Of a DNA stretch of 34,573 nucleotides, positions 13,651-22,828 are shown in pieces. The notes below the pieces were generated by a model, which was not told the origin of the DNA, did not search any database, and worked only from the letters and a program-made list of their open reading frames with translations. The position numbers and the translations under genes were made by a program. The first letter of the stretch is position 1. Every line of letters starts with the position of its first letter. The DNA is from Alphaproteobacteria bacterium (lineage in GTDB: Bacteria; Pseudomonadota; Alphaproteobacteria; Rhodobacterales; Rhodobacteraceae), in the NCBI GenBank assembly GCA_030431485.1, contig JAUIIR010000044.1, forward strand, positions 1 through 34,573, read 5' to 3'.

Positions 13651-14202
13651 ATGCGAGCGCTTTTGATCCGACATGCGGCAGCAACCGGGTCCGCGCCCGA
13701 AGCGCCCTTGACCCAGGCAGGGCAGGCGCGCGCGCGCGACTTGGCACACATGCTCAGCCGATTGACGGCCGGGCCGCTTTACACCAGCCCCTATACCCGT
13801 GCCTGCCAAACGATTGCGCCCTATGCCGAATTGACCGCACAAAGCGTGAAAATCGTGGATGCCTTTCGCGAACGCCTTTTGTCGCCAGAGCCTTTGCAGG
13901 ACTGGAAAGGCCACCTTCGAAAATCCTTCGACGATGCAAACTATGCTTGCACGGGCGGGGAAAGCATGTCCGAGGTCCGCAGTCGTGCCGCCACAGCCCT
14001 GATCCGGATCGAACGGTTCAGCGGCGGTTTGCCAACGATTGTGGCCCATGGCGGGCTTATCTCGTCCCTGTTGCAGGCAGCTGACCGGACCTTTGGGTTC
14101 GACGACTGGCGCGCCCTGCAGAACCCCGACCTGTTCGACGTCGAAGTCGAGACCGGCCGGGTCGTGAGTTTCAAACGACTGCCTTTGGAGGAAATCGCAT
14201 GA
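13651..14202 (+). CDS. Histidine phosphatase (PGAM-like) in the phn locus
   Basis: 183 aa from ATG 13651 (AGGGATTTGAGA just upstream; an in-frame GTG at 13594 is less likely). The N-terminal [28 protein letters not shown] is the phosphohistidine motif of the PGAM/acid phosphatase superfamily (RHG, here RHA). [12 protein letters not shown] supplies the second Arg, and [11 protein letters not shown] the second active-site His. The stop overlaps the start of the hexapeptide transferase, so the two are translationally coupled and belong to the phn locus. No phnN or phnP is present nearby; a sugar-phosphate phosphatase could act on a ribose-phosphate product. The substrate is inferred only from context. 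Confidence 0.78.
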   Translation: MRALLIRHAAATGSAPEAPLTQAGQARARDLAHMLSRLTAGPLYTSPYTRACQTIAPYAELTAQSVKIVDAFRERLLSPEPLQDWKGHLRKSFDDANYACTGGESMSEVRSRAATALIRIERFSGGLPTIVAHGGLISSLLQAADRTFGFDDWRALQNPDLFDVEVETGRVVSFKRLPLEEIA

Positions 14203-14825
14203 GCGGCGCCGGATCGAAAAAACACCTGAGCGAAGACCCCACCATTCATGACGGGGCTCGGGTCGAGGACTTTGACCTGGGTGTTTGGACCGAAGTGGGC
14301 AAGAACACCTTGATGAAGTCGGGGTCGATGGGGGATTTTTCCTACATCACCCAGAATTGCCATGTTGTCTGGGCGACAATCGGCAAGTTCTGCTCGATCG
14401 CCAATTCGACCCGCATAAACCCGGGCAATCACCCCACGTGGCGCGCCCTTCAGCACCATTCGGTCTACCGTGCCGAGGCCTACGGGCTGGGTGAGGACGA
14501 CCACGAATTTTTTGCATGGCGCAAGGCAGATTGGGTGACCATCGGACACGACGTCTGGATCGGCCACGGCGTGACCGTGACCGCGGGCGTGACCATCGGT
14601 ACGGGCGCGGTGATCGGGGCGGGCGCGGTCGTGACGCGCGATGTCGCCCCCTATACGGTTGTTGGCGGCGTGCCCGCGCGTTTCATCAAGCGGCGTTTCA
14701 CTGACGCGCAGGCCGAGGCCTTGCAAGAGATTGCGATTTGGGACTGGTCGCGCGACACATACAAAGCCGCGCTGCCTGACATACGCGCCCTGAGCATTGA
14801 CGCTTTCATCGAAAAATACCGCTGA
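14199..14825 (+). CDS. Phosphonate-locus hexapeptide-repeat transferase
   Basis: 208 aa. Left-handed beta-helix acyltransferase: hexads run through [22 protein letters not shown] and again [91 protein letters not shown] is the typical insertion of the phn-associated transferase family (TIGR03308 type), found in many alphaproteobacterial phn operons. It is related to xenobiotic or chloramphenicol acetyltransferases. By analogy with PhnO it may acetylate aminophosphonates, but this is not established. It overlaps the phosphatase gene by 4 bp and is the last rightward gene of the locus. Confidence 0.82.
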   Translation: MSGAGSKKHLSEDPTIHDGARVEDFDLGVWTEVGKNTLMKSGSMGDFSYITQNCHVVWATIGKFCSIANSTRINPGNHPTWRALQHHSVYRAEAYGLGEDDHEFFAWRKADWVTIGHDVWIGHGVTVTAGVTIGTGAVIGAGAVVTRDVAPYTVVGGVPARFIKRRFTDAQAEALQEIAIWDWSRDTYKAALPDIRALSIDAFIEKYR

Positions 14826-15206
14826 GTGTGCCACATACCCAATGCCATGGCGGCATCAGTCGCTCTTGGCGATATGGCCGGCGGAACCGCGCCTGAAAGC
14901 CTGATTGTGCAAGTTGGATGTGTCGGTCAGAGGTTTGAACCGCATCGGTGACGGCCTTGTCCGAACCGGGATCGTCACGCGCACCCGCGCGCCGCTCGCC
15001 AGATTGCAGGATGACGGGATCCGTGCCTGCCCCGCGCTCCTGCCGGGATTTCTGCCTTGCTCTCTCCCACGGCCATCATGCCACGCTGAGTGCAGCACGC
15101 GATACGCTACCAGTGACCGTGACCCTTTCCGGTATCCGGTCCCGAATGTCGGAAACCCTGCCGACGGTGAAAACCGGCGGCCCAGACAAGCGCGCGCAAA
15201 GGAAAT
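14826..15206. other. 380-bp gap between convergent gene blocks
   Basis: This stretch separates the rightward phn genes from the leftward amidotransferase gene. Open frames exist on both strands but have no recognised domain or ribosome site. I see no clear terminator with a T-run. Confidence 0.5.
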
Positions 15207-15899
15207 TCAGAGCGTTCTGGCCGCGGGTCTGTTTTCCAGCAAGAAACGCGACATGCGTGACAAGACGCTGGTTCGGCTCGGCCAGTGATTTGACGGATCA
15301 ATCGCCTGATCGGCAACGCTTTGCGGCAAGACTGATCTTCGCACATCCTGAAGCGCACTGATAAAGGCGCTGTCGTATTCCGGGTGAGCCTGCCACGTCT
15401 GGTATCGCGCGCCGTACTGCAAGGCAGCAAATCTGCAACTGCTGTTGTTCAAGATCACGGTGGCACCGTCTGGCGGCACGGTGACCTGATCCTGGTGCCA
15501 GGCATTCAGGGTCAGGGGGCCGTCCATACCGTCATAGGTCTGGGCCCCGATTTTCCAGCCTTCATCTGATTTCTCAACAACGCCGCCCAAAGCCTGCGCG
15601 ATGACTTGATGGCCAAAACAAATACCAACCATCGGCGTGCCGACATCGCCCGCTTTGCGAATAAACGCCTCTAGCGGAGGAATGAATGCGTGATCCTCGT
15701 AGACCCCAAATTTGGAGCCGGTGATGAGCCAGCCCTCTTGGTCATTTGGCGTTTCTGGAAAGACTCCATCGAGGACGCGATAGGTGGTGAATTCGAACTC
15801 CTGACCCTTGAACAGGGCCCGGAACATATCGTCGTAGTCGACGAAAGCTCCGACGAGTTCTTCGGGCAATGTGCCCGCCTGGAGAATGCCGATCTTCAT
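15207..15899 (-). CDS. Class I glutamine amidotransferase (gamma-glutamyl hydrolase candidate)
   Basis: 230 aa. GATase1 fold with the nucleophile elbow GICFGHQ (Cys94) and the partner His-Glu in AHPEYD (His172, Glu174), so the catalytic triad is complete. The N terminus MKIGILQAGTLPEEL opens the domain directly and there is no synthetase domain. Stand-alone members include enzymes that hydrolyse gamma-glutamyl amides. It is the last of a leftward series containing a glutamine-synthetase-like ligase and an alcohol dehydrogenase, which suggests it releases glutamate from a gamma-glutamylated product, as PuuD does in E. coli. Sequence alone does not separate this from a synthetase-partner role. 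The ribosome site is weak; the alcohol dehydrogenase gene ends 35 bp upstream. Confidence 0.72.
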   Translation of the reverse strand: MKIGILQAGTLPEELVGAFVDYDDMFRALFKGQEFEFTTYRVLDGVFPETPNDQEGWLITGSKFGVYEDHAFIPPLEAFIRKAGDVGTPMVGICFGHQVIAQALGGVVEKSDEGWKIGAQTYDGMDGPLTLNAWHQDQVTVPPDGATVILNNSSCRFAALQYGARYQTWQAHPEYDSAFISALQDVRRSVLPQSVADQAIDPSNHWPSRTSVLSRMSRFLLENRPAARTL

Positions 15900-15934
15900 C
15901 CTGTATCTTTATCCCGGCTGCTAAGCGCAGTTGT

Positions 15935-17092
15935 TCAGGCCGCGGCCCGCAAGATCTGGGCGGCGGCCTTGGCGTCCAGCTGTTTGGGGTTGCCTCCTGC
16001 ACAAGGATCCTGTGCCGAGGTTTTGGCCAGCGTCTCGAGGTCATCGACGTCGACCCCCATTTGCGAGAGCTGATCAGGAATGCCTAGGCCTGCGCGGAAA
16101 GAAGAGAGCCATGCAAGGAAATCCTCGGCCTCGTGTCCGACCTTCAAATCCTGGGCCAGCTGCGCCAGTTTCCCGGCGATGACATCGTGATTGAACGCCA
16201 GCACATGGGGCATGAGAACGGCGTTGAGCATCCCGTGATGCGCATCGTAGGCCGCGCCAAGGGCGTGGGAAATCGCATGCATCCCGCCAAGCCCCTTTTG
16301 CAGCGCCACACAGGCCATGCCAGAGGCCACCAGCATGTGCGAACGCGCGTCAAGATCAGAGCCATCAGCAACAGCCCGAGGCAATGCCTCTTTGATCATC
16401 TTGAGCGCCTGCACGGACAGACCATCCGACATCGGGTGGTAAGCATCCACGCAATAGGCCTCAAGCGCATGGCTCAGCGCATCCATCCCCGTGGCCGCGG
16501 TCAGACCAGCTGGCAAGCCAACTGTCACTTCGGGGTCCATGATCACGATCTCAGGCATCATGGACGGGTGATAGACAATGACCTTGCGATGGGTGTTCCC
16601 CGTGGTGTTCGTGATCACCGAGGCGCGGCCAAATTCGGATCCGGTTCCTGCCGTGGTCGGGACCGCAATGACCGGCAAAAGAGCGCTGGTGTCGCCCCGG
16701 GTCCAATTGTCCCCGATGTCTTCGAAATCCCAGATCGAGCGGTTTTGACCGGCCATGAAGGCGATGGCCTTGCCCGCATCCAGGGCCGATCCACCGCCCA
16801 TGATGATAACGGCGTCGTGACCTTGCTCTTTGACCCGCGTGACACCACCTTCGACATCCTCGCCGGTTGGGTTGGGCTGCACGTTGGAATAGACATCAAA
16901 GGTCAACCCCGCCTCTGACAGCACAGCGCAGAGGTCCTGGAACACCGGCAAAGGAGCAAGTCCAGCGTCGGTGACCACAAGCGGGTTGCTGGCCTTCAGG
17001 CTGCCCAATGCTGCGGGCAAATCCCTGACGCGACCCGCACCAAACCATGTGGGGGTCGGGAACCCCCAGTTGCTTGTCTTGATCTCGGACAC
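15935..17092 (-). CDS. Iron-containing (group III) alcohol dehydrogenase
   Basis: 385 aa, usual family length. N-terminal Rossmann-like domain with the NAD(P) motif IIMGGGSALDAGKAIA; VPTTAGTGSEFGRASVI follows. The C-terminal helical domain has the metal-binding residues in IMDPEVTVGLP, TGMDALSHALEAY and GMHAISHALGAAYDAHHG. These match Asp-His-His-His ligands of FucO-type enzymes. It oxidises a primary alcohol or reduces the aldehyde with NAD(P). Placed between the importer permeases and the amidotransferase, it could oxidise the hydroxyl of an imported, gamma-glutamylated amino alcohol. Substrate is inferred. Confidence 0.88.
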   Translation of the reverse strand: MSEIKTSNWGFPTPTWFGAGRVRDLPAALGSLKASNPLVVTDAGLAPLPVFQDLCAVLSEAGLTFDVYSNVQPNPTGEDVEGGVTRVKEQGHDAVIIMGGGSALDAGKAIAFMAGQNRSIWDFEDIGDNWTRGDTSALLPVIAVPTTAGTGSEFGRASVITNTTGNTHRKVIVYHPSMMPEIVIMDPEVTVGLPAGLTAATGMDALSHALEAYCVDAYHPMSDGLSVQALKMIKEALPRAVADGSDLDARSHMLVASGMACVALQKGLGGMHAISHALGAAYDAHHGMLNAVLMPHVLAFNHDVIAGKLAQLAQDLKVGHEAEDFLAWLSSFRAGLGIPDQLSQMGVDVDDLETLAKTSAQDPCAGGNPKQLDAKAAAQILRAAA

Positions 17093-17107
17093 GTTTGTGT
17101 CTCCTTC

Positions 17108-17929
17108 TTAGACGGTTTTGCGTTTGGCGAGTTTGCGGCGATAAAAATCTGCAAACCCGACCAGCAAGAGGCTCGGCACAAAGGTGAGTGTCGCCAGCGC
17201 GGGGTAAATCGGGGACGAGCCGACAGCGATCCCTGAAAACACATAGGTCGGCAAGGTGCGTGCTGTGCCCGACAAACTGTAGGTCAGGTAGAAATTCCCC
17301 CAGGACAGCAGGAAGGCAAAGATCGCTGCCGACATGATCCCGGGCCACAAAAGCGGCAAGGTCACCTCTTTGAGCACTTCAATGTCGCTGGCGCCCAGAT
17401 CCCGCGCCGCGTCTTCCAACGTGTCATCAAAGCCAACCACCTGTACCGCGACGATCACCAGCGCAAACGGCGTGATGTAGATGATATGACCGATGGCGGC
17501 CGTCCACAGTGACGGCGAGAACTCGAGCCAGTTGCCCAAAACCGAGAACCACAAAAGCATCACGACACCAAGCAGCAATTGCGGGAAGAGCAGTGGCGCG
17601 AAAGAGATGATCTGGAAGACGCGTTTGAAGCGGAACTGCAACCGGATCCAGGCAATCGCCCCCGCGGTGCCAAGGGCTGTCGCCAGGATGCAGGTCGTCA
17701 CCGCGAGCAGGGCAGAGTTTCCAAGTGCTGGCAGAAAGTCCTTGTCCGCAATGAGCTCGAAATACCATTTCGTCGAATAGCTTTCGATCGGATAGGTCAG
17801 GAAGCGGCTTTCGGTAAAGGAAAACACCACCAATGTGATGATCGGGATGTAGAAGAACACCAGGATGGCAAGAACCGAGCCATAGAGGATGGCGTCGACA
17901 AGACGGCGTTCGAAACGATCAGCAATCAT
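17108..17929 (-). CDS. ABC permease, PotC-like (spermidine/putrescine family)
   Basis: 273 aa, six predicted membrane helices starting AILYGSVLAILVFFYIPIITLVVFSF, with the SFTESRF.TYPIESYSTKWYFEL segment typical of PotC/PotI. The EAA loop is EDAARDLGASDIEVLKEVTLPLLWPGI. It pairs with the PotB-like permease upstream (4-bp overlap) and the ATPase beyond that. The family imports polyamines and other amines or compatible solutes. Confidence 0.88.
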   Translation of the reverse strand: MIADRFERRLVDAILYGSVLAILVFFYIPIITLVVFSFTESRFLTYPIESYSTKWYFELIADKDFLPALGNSALLAVTTCILATALGTAGAIAWIRLQFRFKRVFQIISFAPLLFPQLLLGVVMLLWFSVLGNWLEFSPSLWTAAIGHIIYITPFALVIVAVQVVGFDDTLEDAARDLGASDIEVLKEVTLPLLWPGIMSAAIFAFLLSWGNFYLTYSLSGTARTLPTYVFSGIAVGSSPIYPALATLTFVPSLLLVGFADFYRRKLAKRKTV

Positions 17930-18810
17930 TTGCTGTCCTCCTGAGCCAAAGTGGCATTCGCAGCCGAGGTGCGCGCAGCGATCTTGCCTGCGATGGCCAA
18001 TGTGATGGCGCCGATGGCAATGACAACCAAGGTCAGCGCCGCCCCAAGTGGCCAGTTCACCCGGGTTTCAAAGCTTTGACGAATGAGTTCCGCTGCCATC
18101 GGTCGCGTGCCGCCGCCCATGACTTTGGGTTCAAGGAAGACCCCAAGGCTAAGGACAAACACCAGGATCGCCCCGGCAAAGATCCCCGGTTTTGACAGAG
18201 GCAAGGTGACCTCCCAAAAGGTGCGGAACCGGCTCGCGCCTGCATCGTAAGCCGCCCGAACCAGATCACGATCAATACGGTCCATGGACAGATAGATGGT
18301 GAAGATCGTGTAGGGCACGAGGTTATAGACCATCCCGATCATCGTCGCGGTTGGCGAAAAGAGGATGTCGATCTCGGGCAGACCAATCCACGCGAGAAAC
18401 CCGTTCATCACCCCTGATTTGTCGAGCACGAGAACCCAGCCAAAGGTCTTGAGCACCGCGTCCGCCAGAAAGGCAAATACGATCAGGATCTTGACGTTGT
18501 TTTCCATGGATTTCATGCGGTTGATAAGCGCGTAGGCAATCGGCAAAGAGATCACCACACAAAGCACAACACAAAGCGCGGACATCGTGAGCGTGCGCCA
18601 CATGATCCGCCATATGAAATACTCGGAAAAGACTTCTTTCCAGATGTCCAAATCCCACGTCCATTGCAGACGGTAGTATTGGGTCGATTGAAAACTCAGC
18701 ACCACCGTCATGAAAAACGGGATGAGAAAGAACAAAAGGAGCATGATCGTGAGCGGCCCAGTGGCGCTCAGCAGCCCTTTGTTGGACCAGTTGACCTCTT
18801 TAACCCGCAT
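17926..18810 (-). CDS. ABC permease, PotB-like
   Basis: 294 aa. It begins MRVKEVNWSNKGLLSATGPLTIMLLLFFLIPFFMTVVLSF, six helices in total. The EAA loop is DLVRAAYDAGASRFRTFWEVTLPLSKPGI. LVPYTIFTIYLSMDRID before it is typical of PotB. The start overlaps the stop of the ATPase gene by 11 bp and its own stop overlaps the PotC-like gene, so these three genes form one tightly coupled importer unit. Confidence 0.88.
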   Translation of the reverse strand: MRVKEVNWSNKGLLSATGPLTIMLLLFFLIPFFMTVVLSFQSTQYYRLQWTWDLDIWKEVFSEYFIWRIMWRTLTMSALCVVLCVVISLPIAYALINRMKSMENNVKILIVFAFLADAVLKTFGWVLVLDKSGVMNGFLAWIGLPEIDILFSPTATMIGMVYNLVPYTIFTIYLSMDRIDRDLVRAAYDAGASRFRTFWEVTLPLSKPGIFAGAILVFVLSLGVFLEPKVMGGGTRPMAAELIRQSFETRVNWPLGAALTLVVIAIGAITLAIAGKIAARTSAANATLAQEDSK

Positions 18811-19900
18811 GGCTGTCCGCCTTCAGGATGTAGACGTCTGCCCGGTTGAACCCCAGCGTGACGGGGTCGCCGACGTCCTTTGGCACGTCCGGTGCACCGG
18901 GAAGTTCGACAAAGATCAATTGATCGTTCTGGGTCAGGCGCACGCGATATTGCGTTGTTGCGCCTTTCTTGAAGAATTCCTCGACCTTCCCGTCCAGCGT
19001 GCAGTCAAGCCCGTGATCCCCTTCGGCGAAGTCGATCTTTTCAGGGCGAACCATCAACTTGGCTGCGCCGCCTTCAATGGCTGGGGCCACTTGCGCCGCC
19101 GCGAGCCCTTCACAGGCCCCGGCAATGGTCTCGCTCTTGAACGCAGCGGTGTCGCCTGAACGGGTGACCTCGCAGTCAATCAGGTTGGTCTCACCGATGA
19201 AGCCGCTGACAAATTCGGTGGCCGGGCGATAGTAAATCTCGTCAGGGGTGCCGACCTGCAGCACCTCCCCTGCCCGCATGACGCAAATCCGATCGGCAAG
19301 CATCATCGCTTCTTCCAGATCGTGGGTCACGTGAACAAAGGTCGTGCCGACAATGCGGTGCAGACGCTTGAGCTCTGTTTGCAGTGATTTCTTGAGCTTG
19401 ACGTCAAGCGCCGAGAGCGGTTCGTCAAGCAAAAGAACACTTGGTCCGGACACCATGGCGCGCGCCAGCGCGACACGTTGCTGTTCGCCGCCCGAAAGCT
19501 GGGCCGGGAAACGGGTGAGATATTCGGGTTTGAGATGCATCAGTTCGATCATCTCATCGACCTTGGTTTTGATCGTCGTCGCGTCGACCTTGGCGATGCG
19601 CAAGGGAAAGGCGATGTTGTCGTAAATGGTCTTGTGCGGGAAGAGCGCGAGTTTTTGGAACACCATGCGCGTTGGACGCTGCGATGGCGGAACGCCAACC
19701 ATTGAGCGCCCTTCGATATGAAGCGCGCCTTCGGTCAGGTCCTCGAACCCTGCGAGGATCTTCAAAAGACTGGTTTTGCCACAGCCGGACGGGCCAACGA
19801 GGGCGATGAACTCGCCGTCTTCAACGTTAAGGGAAATATCCTTGAGGGCGTGATAGGTCCCATAATATTTCTCGACGTGATTTACCTCGATCAGGGTCAT
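18800..19900 (-). CDS. ABC transporter ATPase, PotA-like
   Basis: 366 aa from ATG 19898-19900; the frame runs further upstream to 19984, but MTLIEVNHVEKYYGTYHALKD is the natural family start and has AAGAAG before it. Walker A GPSGCGKTSLLK, Q-loop VFQKLALFPHKTIYDNI, signature LSGGEQQRVALARAM, Walker B LLLDEPLSALD, switch HVTHDLEEA, then a TOBE-type C-terminal domain (LMVRPEKIDFAEGDHG, RVRLTQNDQLIFVELPG). It energises import by the two permeases encoded next. About 200 bp separate it from the binding-protein gene, including a hairpin at 20018-20052. Confidence 0.9.
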   Translation of the reverse strand: MTLIEVNHVEKYYGTYHALKDISLNVEDGEFIALVGPSGCGKTSLLKILAGFEDLTEGALHIEGRSMVGVPPSQRPTRMVFQKLALFPHKTIYDNIAFPLRIAKVDATTIKTKVDEMIELMHLKPEYLTRFPAQLSGGEQQRVALARAMVSGPSVLLLDEPLSALDVKLKKSLQTELKRLHRIVGTTFVHVTHDLEEAMMLADRICVMRAGEVLQVGTPDEIYYRPATEFVSGFIGETNLIDCEVTRSGDTAAFKSETIAGACEGLAAAQVAPAIEGGAAKLMVRPEKIDFAEGDHGLDCTLDGKVEEFFKKGATTQYRVRLTQNDQLIFVELPGAPDVPKDVGDPVTLGFNRADVYILKADSHAG

Positions 19901-20017
19901 AGAGCTTCTTTTTTCAACTGGCGTTTGGATCGGGCGGCGCCCCTCAAACGGATGTGTTAGCAGAAGGGCTGCGTCCGAGGTCATCTGGGGAGGGAAAATG
20001 ACCTCGGAGCTTGGCCC

Positions 20018-20052
20018 GGGCGCGCGCTCATTGGAAGTGGAACCGCGCGCCC
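20018..20052 (-). terminator. Hairpin between the binding-protein and ATPase genes
   Basis: GGGCGCGCG (20018-20026) pairs with CGCGCGCCC (20044-20052), with a 17-nt loop. On the leftward transcript it follows the binding-protein stop by about 55 nt. No T-run follows, so partial termination or protection of the binding-protein mRNA is more likely than full termination. Confidence 0.55.
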
Positions 20053-20107
20053 GTGCTTATTAGGTCCATCGCGTCTCAATGACCACTTTGGACAGAGGCA
20101 GGGTTGG

Positions 20108-21235
20108 TTACTGAGACAGCGCCAACTCTTCCTGGAAGATCTTGAGCAGATCGTCGATGTTGGGGGCCACGTCGTGGAAATGGCTGCCATTCCATGCGGT
20201 CTGGGCGTAATCCACTTGCAGCGCGTCTTTTTGCTCGGCCGTGAACACGTCCTCGGCATTCTTGGAGGGGACGAGGTTACATGTCGCATCGGTCCATGCC
20301 AGTTCGACCGCCACCTCAGGCGACACCATGTGTTTCACAAGCGCTTTGGCTTTTTCGACGTCGGACGTGCCTTTGACGATGCCCGTCGCTTCCATCCAGA
20401 TGATGCCTTGGTTCAGGCCGTCTTTCTTGTCGGGAACGATGGACATGATCTCTTTGTGACCATCTTTGCGCAGAACCGAGGTCGCATAGGTGCCGCCGCC
20501 GATGAGGGCACGGAAAGAACCATCCAGCAGGCCCTTTTGTGCAACCGACAGGTCCGCAACCACAGCACGGGTGTTTTTGAACAGGGCGCGAAGCACTTTG
20601 CGGATTTCCTCCAGCTCGGCCTTGTCGAGTTCCTTGTAGGGATCGATGCCGGCATAAAGCGCCATTGGCAGGATCGGCCAATCGCCCCAATCCATCACGC
20701 AGATCTTGTCCTTGTAGGCCGGATCGAAACACGGCGCGTAAGAGGACCAGGTTTCCAACGTGTCGAACTTGGTGTTCACGGTTGGGCCAACCCAGCCCCA
20801 GCGTGTCGGCAGACCGGTGGACTTTCCGTCATGTTGCAGCGGCGTGAAGGGTGCTTGGAATTGCGGGTAGAACCCGGCGTAGGCATCCGCGAAATCGGCA
20901 TCGTCGAGGTATTCACCAATGCCCGCAGGCCCCATGCGCGCGATCCAGGGGCTGTCGGAAGAGACAACGTCAAAGTCGCGGTACCCGCCCGCTGCCAGCT
21001 TGGCAAAACCCGCTGCAGAGTCCGTGATCAGGTCGATGGACACGGTTGCGTCATTGGCCGCTTCAAAGGATTGGATGATGGACGGTTTGTCATAACCTTC
21101 CCAGCACATGTAACGCATGCTTGTGGCGGCCTGCGCGGCACGTGGCATGAGGCCCGTGCCAGCGGCGGCAGCAGCGGCAGATGCCGAGAGCAAGAACTCG
21201 CGACGATTGGGGCTGAACATATTTTTGAGCGTCAT
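20108..21235 (-). CDS. ABC substrate-binding protein, PotD-like, Tat signal
   Basis: 375 aa. A twin-arginine signal is visible (NRREFLLSASAAAAAAGTGLMPRAAQA), so export in the folded state is likely. The mature part has MRYMCWEGYDKPSIIQSFEAANDATVSIDLITDSAAGFAKLAAGGYRDFDVVSSDSPWIARM, the type II periplasmic binding fold of the polyamine-binding group (PotD/PotF start with a W-x-x-Y/D segment). TGLPTRWGWVGPTVNTK and WGDWPILPMALYAGIDPY lie in the cleft region. It delivers the substrate to the importer encoded downstream. The substrate may be a polyamine or a related amine. Confidence 0.86.
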   Translation of the reverse strand: MTLKNMFSPNRREFLLSASAAAAAAGTGLMPRAAQAATSMRYMCWEGYDKPSIIQSFEAANDATVSIDLITDSAAGFAKLAAGGYRDFDVVSSDSPWIARMGPAGIGEYLDDADFADAYAGFYPQFQAPFTPLQHDGKSTGLPTRWGWVGPTVNTKFDTLETWSSYAPCFDPAYKDKICVMDWGDWPILPMALYAGIDPYKELDKAELEEIRKVLRALFKNTRAVVADLSVAQKGLLDGSFRALIGGGTYATSVLRKDGHKEIMSIVPDKKDGLNQGIIWMEATGIVKGTSDVEKAKALVKHMVSPEVAVELAWTDATCNLVPSKNAEDVFTAEQKDALQVDYAQTAWNGSHFHDVAPNIDDLLKIFQEELALSQ

Positions 21236-21333
21236 TTTGATCTCCAGTTGGTCGGTCAGTTCAGAGTGAGGGTGTGTTTGCCAATCTTTTATTCTGCGCC
21301 TTTGTGGTCAGGCGCTTTCGGTTCGGAAGGCGT

Positions 21334-22707
21334 CTAGAGGACCTCCATGTAACGTGCGCGTTCCCAGGCCGGCACATGCGCACGCAACGCCAGGTCTTCG
21401 ACCCGGCAGGCTTCGGTGAAATTATCGATGAACGCATCGCCGAAAGCCACGCGCGCAGAAGGGCTGGCTGCAAGTCGGTCTGCGGCCTCGGTCAAATCCC
21501 GCGGGAAAGCAGTTCCCTCGGGCGCGGGTGTCAAATAGCAATCATCTTTGCGCAGTTCGGGTGCGCTCAGACCCGCCTCGATCCCATTGAGGCCCGATGC
21601 CAGGGCCATCGCCAAGGCGAGGTGCGGATTGGTGTCGGCAGACGGCACGCGGAATTCCAGCCGCGTGGCCTTGGGACTGGCCGGGATGGCACGCAATGCG
21701 CTGGTGCGGTTCTGCGCGCCCCAGGCAGCGTAGGTGGGTGCCCAGGCACCAGGAACAAGCCGCTTGTAGGCATTGGTGGTATGGGCACACAGGGCCAGCC
21801 ATTCGGGCATGTGCATCAGCATCCCGCCGGCAAAAGCATGGGCTGTTTCGCTGAGCCCGGTGGCCGCTTGTTCATCATGAAAGGCGGGGGATTGGTCACT
21901 TTTTCTCGTCAGCGAAATGTGCAGATGGCCTGACTGGCCGGGCAGATCCTCGCTGACTTTGGACATAAAGCAGGCCATCAGCCCCTTTTTGGCAAAGAAT
22001 GCCTTTGCGAAATTCTTAAAAAGAGCACCATCATCGGCGGCCTTCAGTCCCGCGGCGTGTTTCAGCGGCGCTTCGAAACAACCCGGCCCAAGCTCTGTGT
22101 GAAGCGCGTCTACGTCCACCCCCATCTTGGCAAGCATCTGGGTGAACTCTTCGAGCAGATCGCCATGTTCAACAGAGGTTCGCAGCGAATACGTCCGGTT
22201 GGCCAGCGCGTAGGGCCTCAGGTTTTGAAACCCTTTTTCACGAGCCGTTTCAGGGGTTTCATTGAAGAGGTTGAATTCAAATTCAAAGGCCGCGTTCACG
22301 TCGAAGCCAAGCCGCTCGGCCCGCTTGAGCTGTTTGATCAGTTGATTGCGCCCGCTCAACTCGCCGAATTCGCCGGTAAAATCGGCCAGGACAATTGCTT
22401 CACCCTCGGCAAATGGCCAGGCCCGGATCGACGTCAGATCAAGCTCTGCCGGCTGATCGCTGAACATGCCACCGCCATAGACCTGTTCCTCGGTATCCCA
22501 AAGATACAGGACATCGCAAAACGGATAACCGTCTTCGGCAAGCTTGAGAGCCTTTTCGCGATCGACCTTCTTATGGCGAAACACCGCGTTGCGATCAAAG
22601 ATCCCCACGTGAAAATGCGTCGCACCATGATCGCCAAGAGCGTCGCACAACGCGGCTTTGGCGGATGCGGATGTGTCCATGGCACGGGGTGCGTCGGTCG
22701 AAGTCAC
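21334..22707 (-). CDS. Glutamine-synthetase family ligase (gamma-glutamyl-amine synthetase, PuuA-like)
   Basis: 457 aa from a GTG (22705-22707) with AGGGAG seven bases upstream; an internal ATG at codon 10 is an alternative. Class III-type glutamine synthetase: beta-grasp part with YLWDTEEQVYGGGMFSDQPAELDL, then catalytic domain FEFEFNLFN (metal Glu), ELGPGCFEAPLKHAAGLKAADDGALFKNFAK, SGHLHISL (metal His), NAYKRLVPGAWAPTYAAWGAQNRTSALRAIP and RLEFRVPSADTNPHLALA. NAYKRL and ..RVP...NPHL are as in PuuA/GlnA-like enzymes that join glutamate to amines using ATP. The lack of a GlnA adenylylation motif and the importer next door favour an amine substrate over ammonia. First gene of the leftward series. 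Confidence 0.85.
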   Translation of the reverse strand: MTSTDAPRAMDTSASAKAALCDALGDHGATHFHVGIFDRNAVFRHKKVDREKALKLAEDGYPFCDVLYLWDTEEQVYGGGMFSDQPAELDLTSIRAWPFAEGEAIVLADFTGEFGELSGRNQLIKQLKRAERLGFDVNAAFEFEFNLFNETPETAREKGFQNLRPYALANRTYSLRTSVEHGDLLEEFTQMLAKMGVDVDALHTELGPGCFEAPLKHAAGLKAADDGALFKNFAKAFFAKKGLMACFMSKVSEDLPGQSGHLHISLTRKSDQSPAFHDEQAATGLSETAHAFAGGMLMHMPEWLALCAHTTNAYKRLVPGAWAPTYAAWGAQNRTSALRAIPASPKATRLEFRVPSADTNPHLALAMALASGLNGIEAGLSAPELRKDDCYLTPAPEGTAFPRDLTEAADRLAASPSARVAFGDAFIDNFTEACRVEDLALRAHVPAWERARYMEVL

Positions 22708-22727
22708 TGGGTGCTCCCTGTTACTTG

Positions 22728-22741
22728 ATCCATTTTTGGAT
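22728..22741. promoter_or_regulatory. Inverted repeat in the divergent promoter region
   Basis: ATCCA-TTTT-TGGAT lies 20 bp upstream of the synthetase GTG, within the 120-bp space between it and the divergent LuxR-type gene. It is the only clear symmetric element there and could be a regulator site. Short, so low weight. Confidence 0.3.
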
Positions 22742-22828
22742 ACTTGTGGTGTTGCATCGCCCCGACCTTAGGCATCCGCAAAAAAATCGAACATATCCCC
22801 AAAGGCACATGGCATCGGGGGCGGGATT

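Noticed and set aside
20174..21337. 387-codon plus-strand frame opposite the PotD-like gene
   Set aside because: Antisense to a gene with a Tat signal and binding-protein motifs; its translation is His/Arg/Gly-rich noise.
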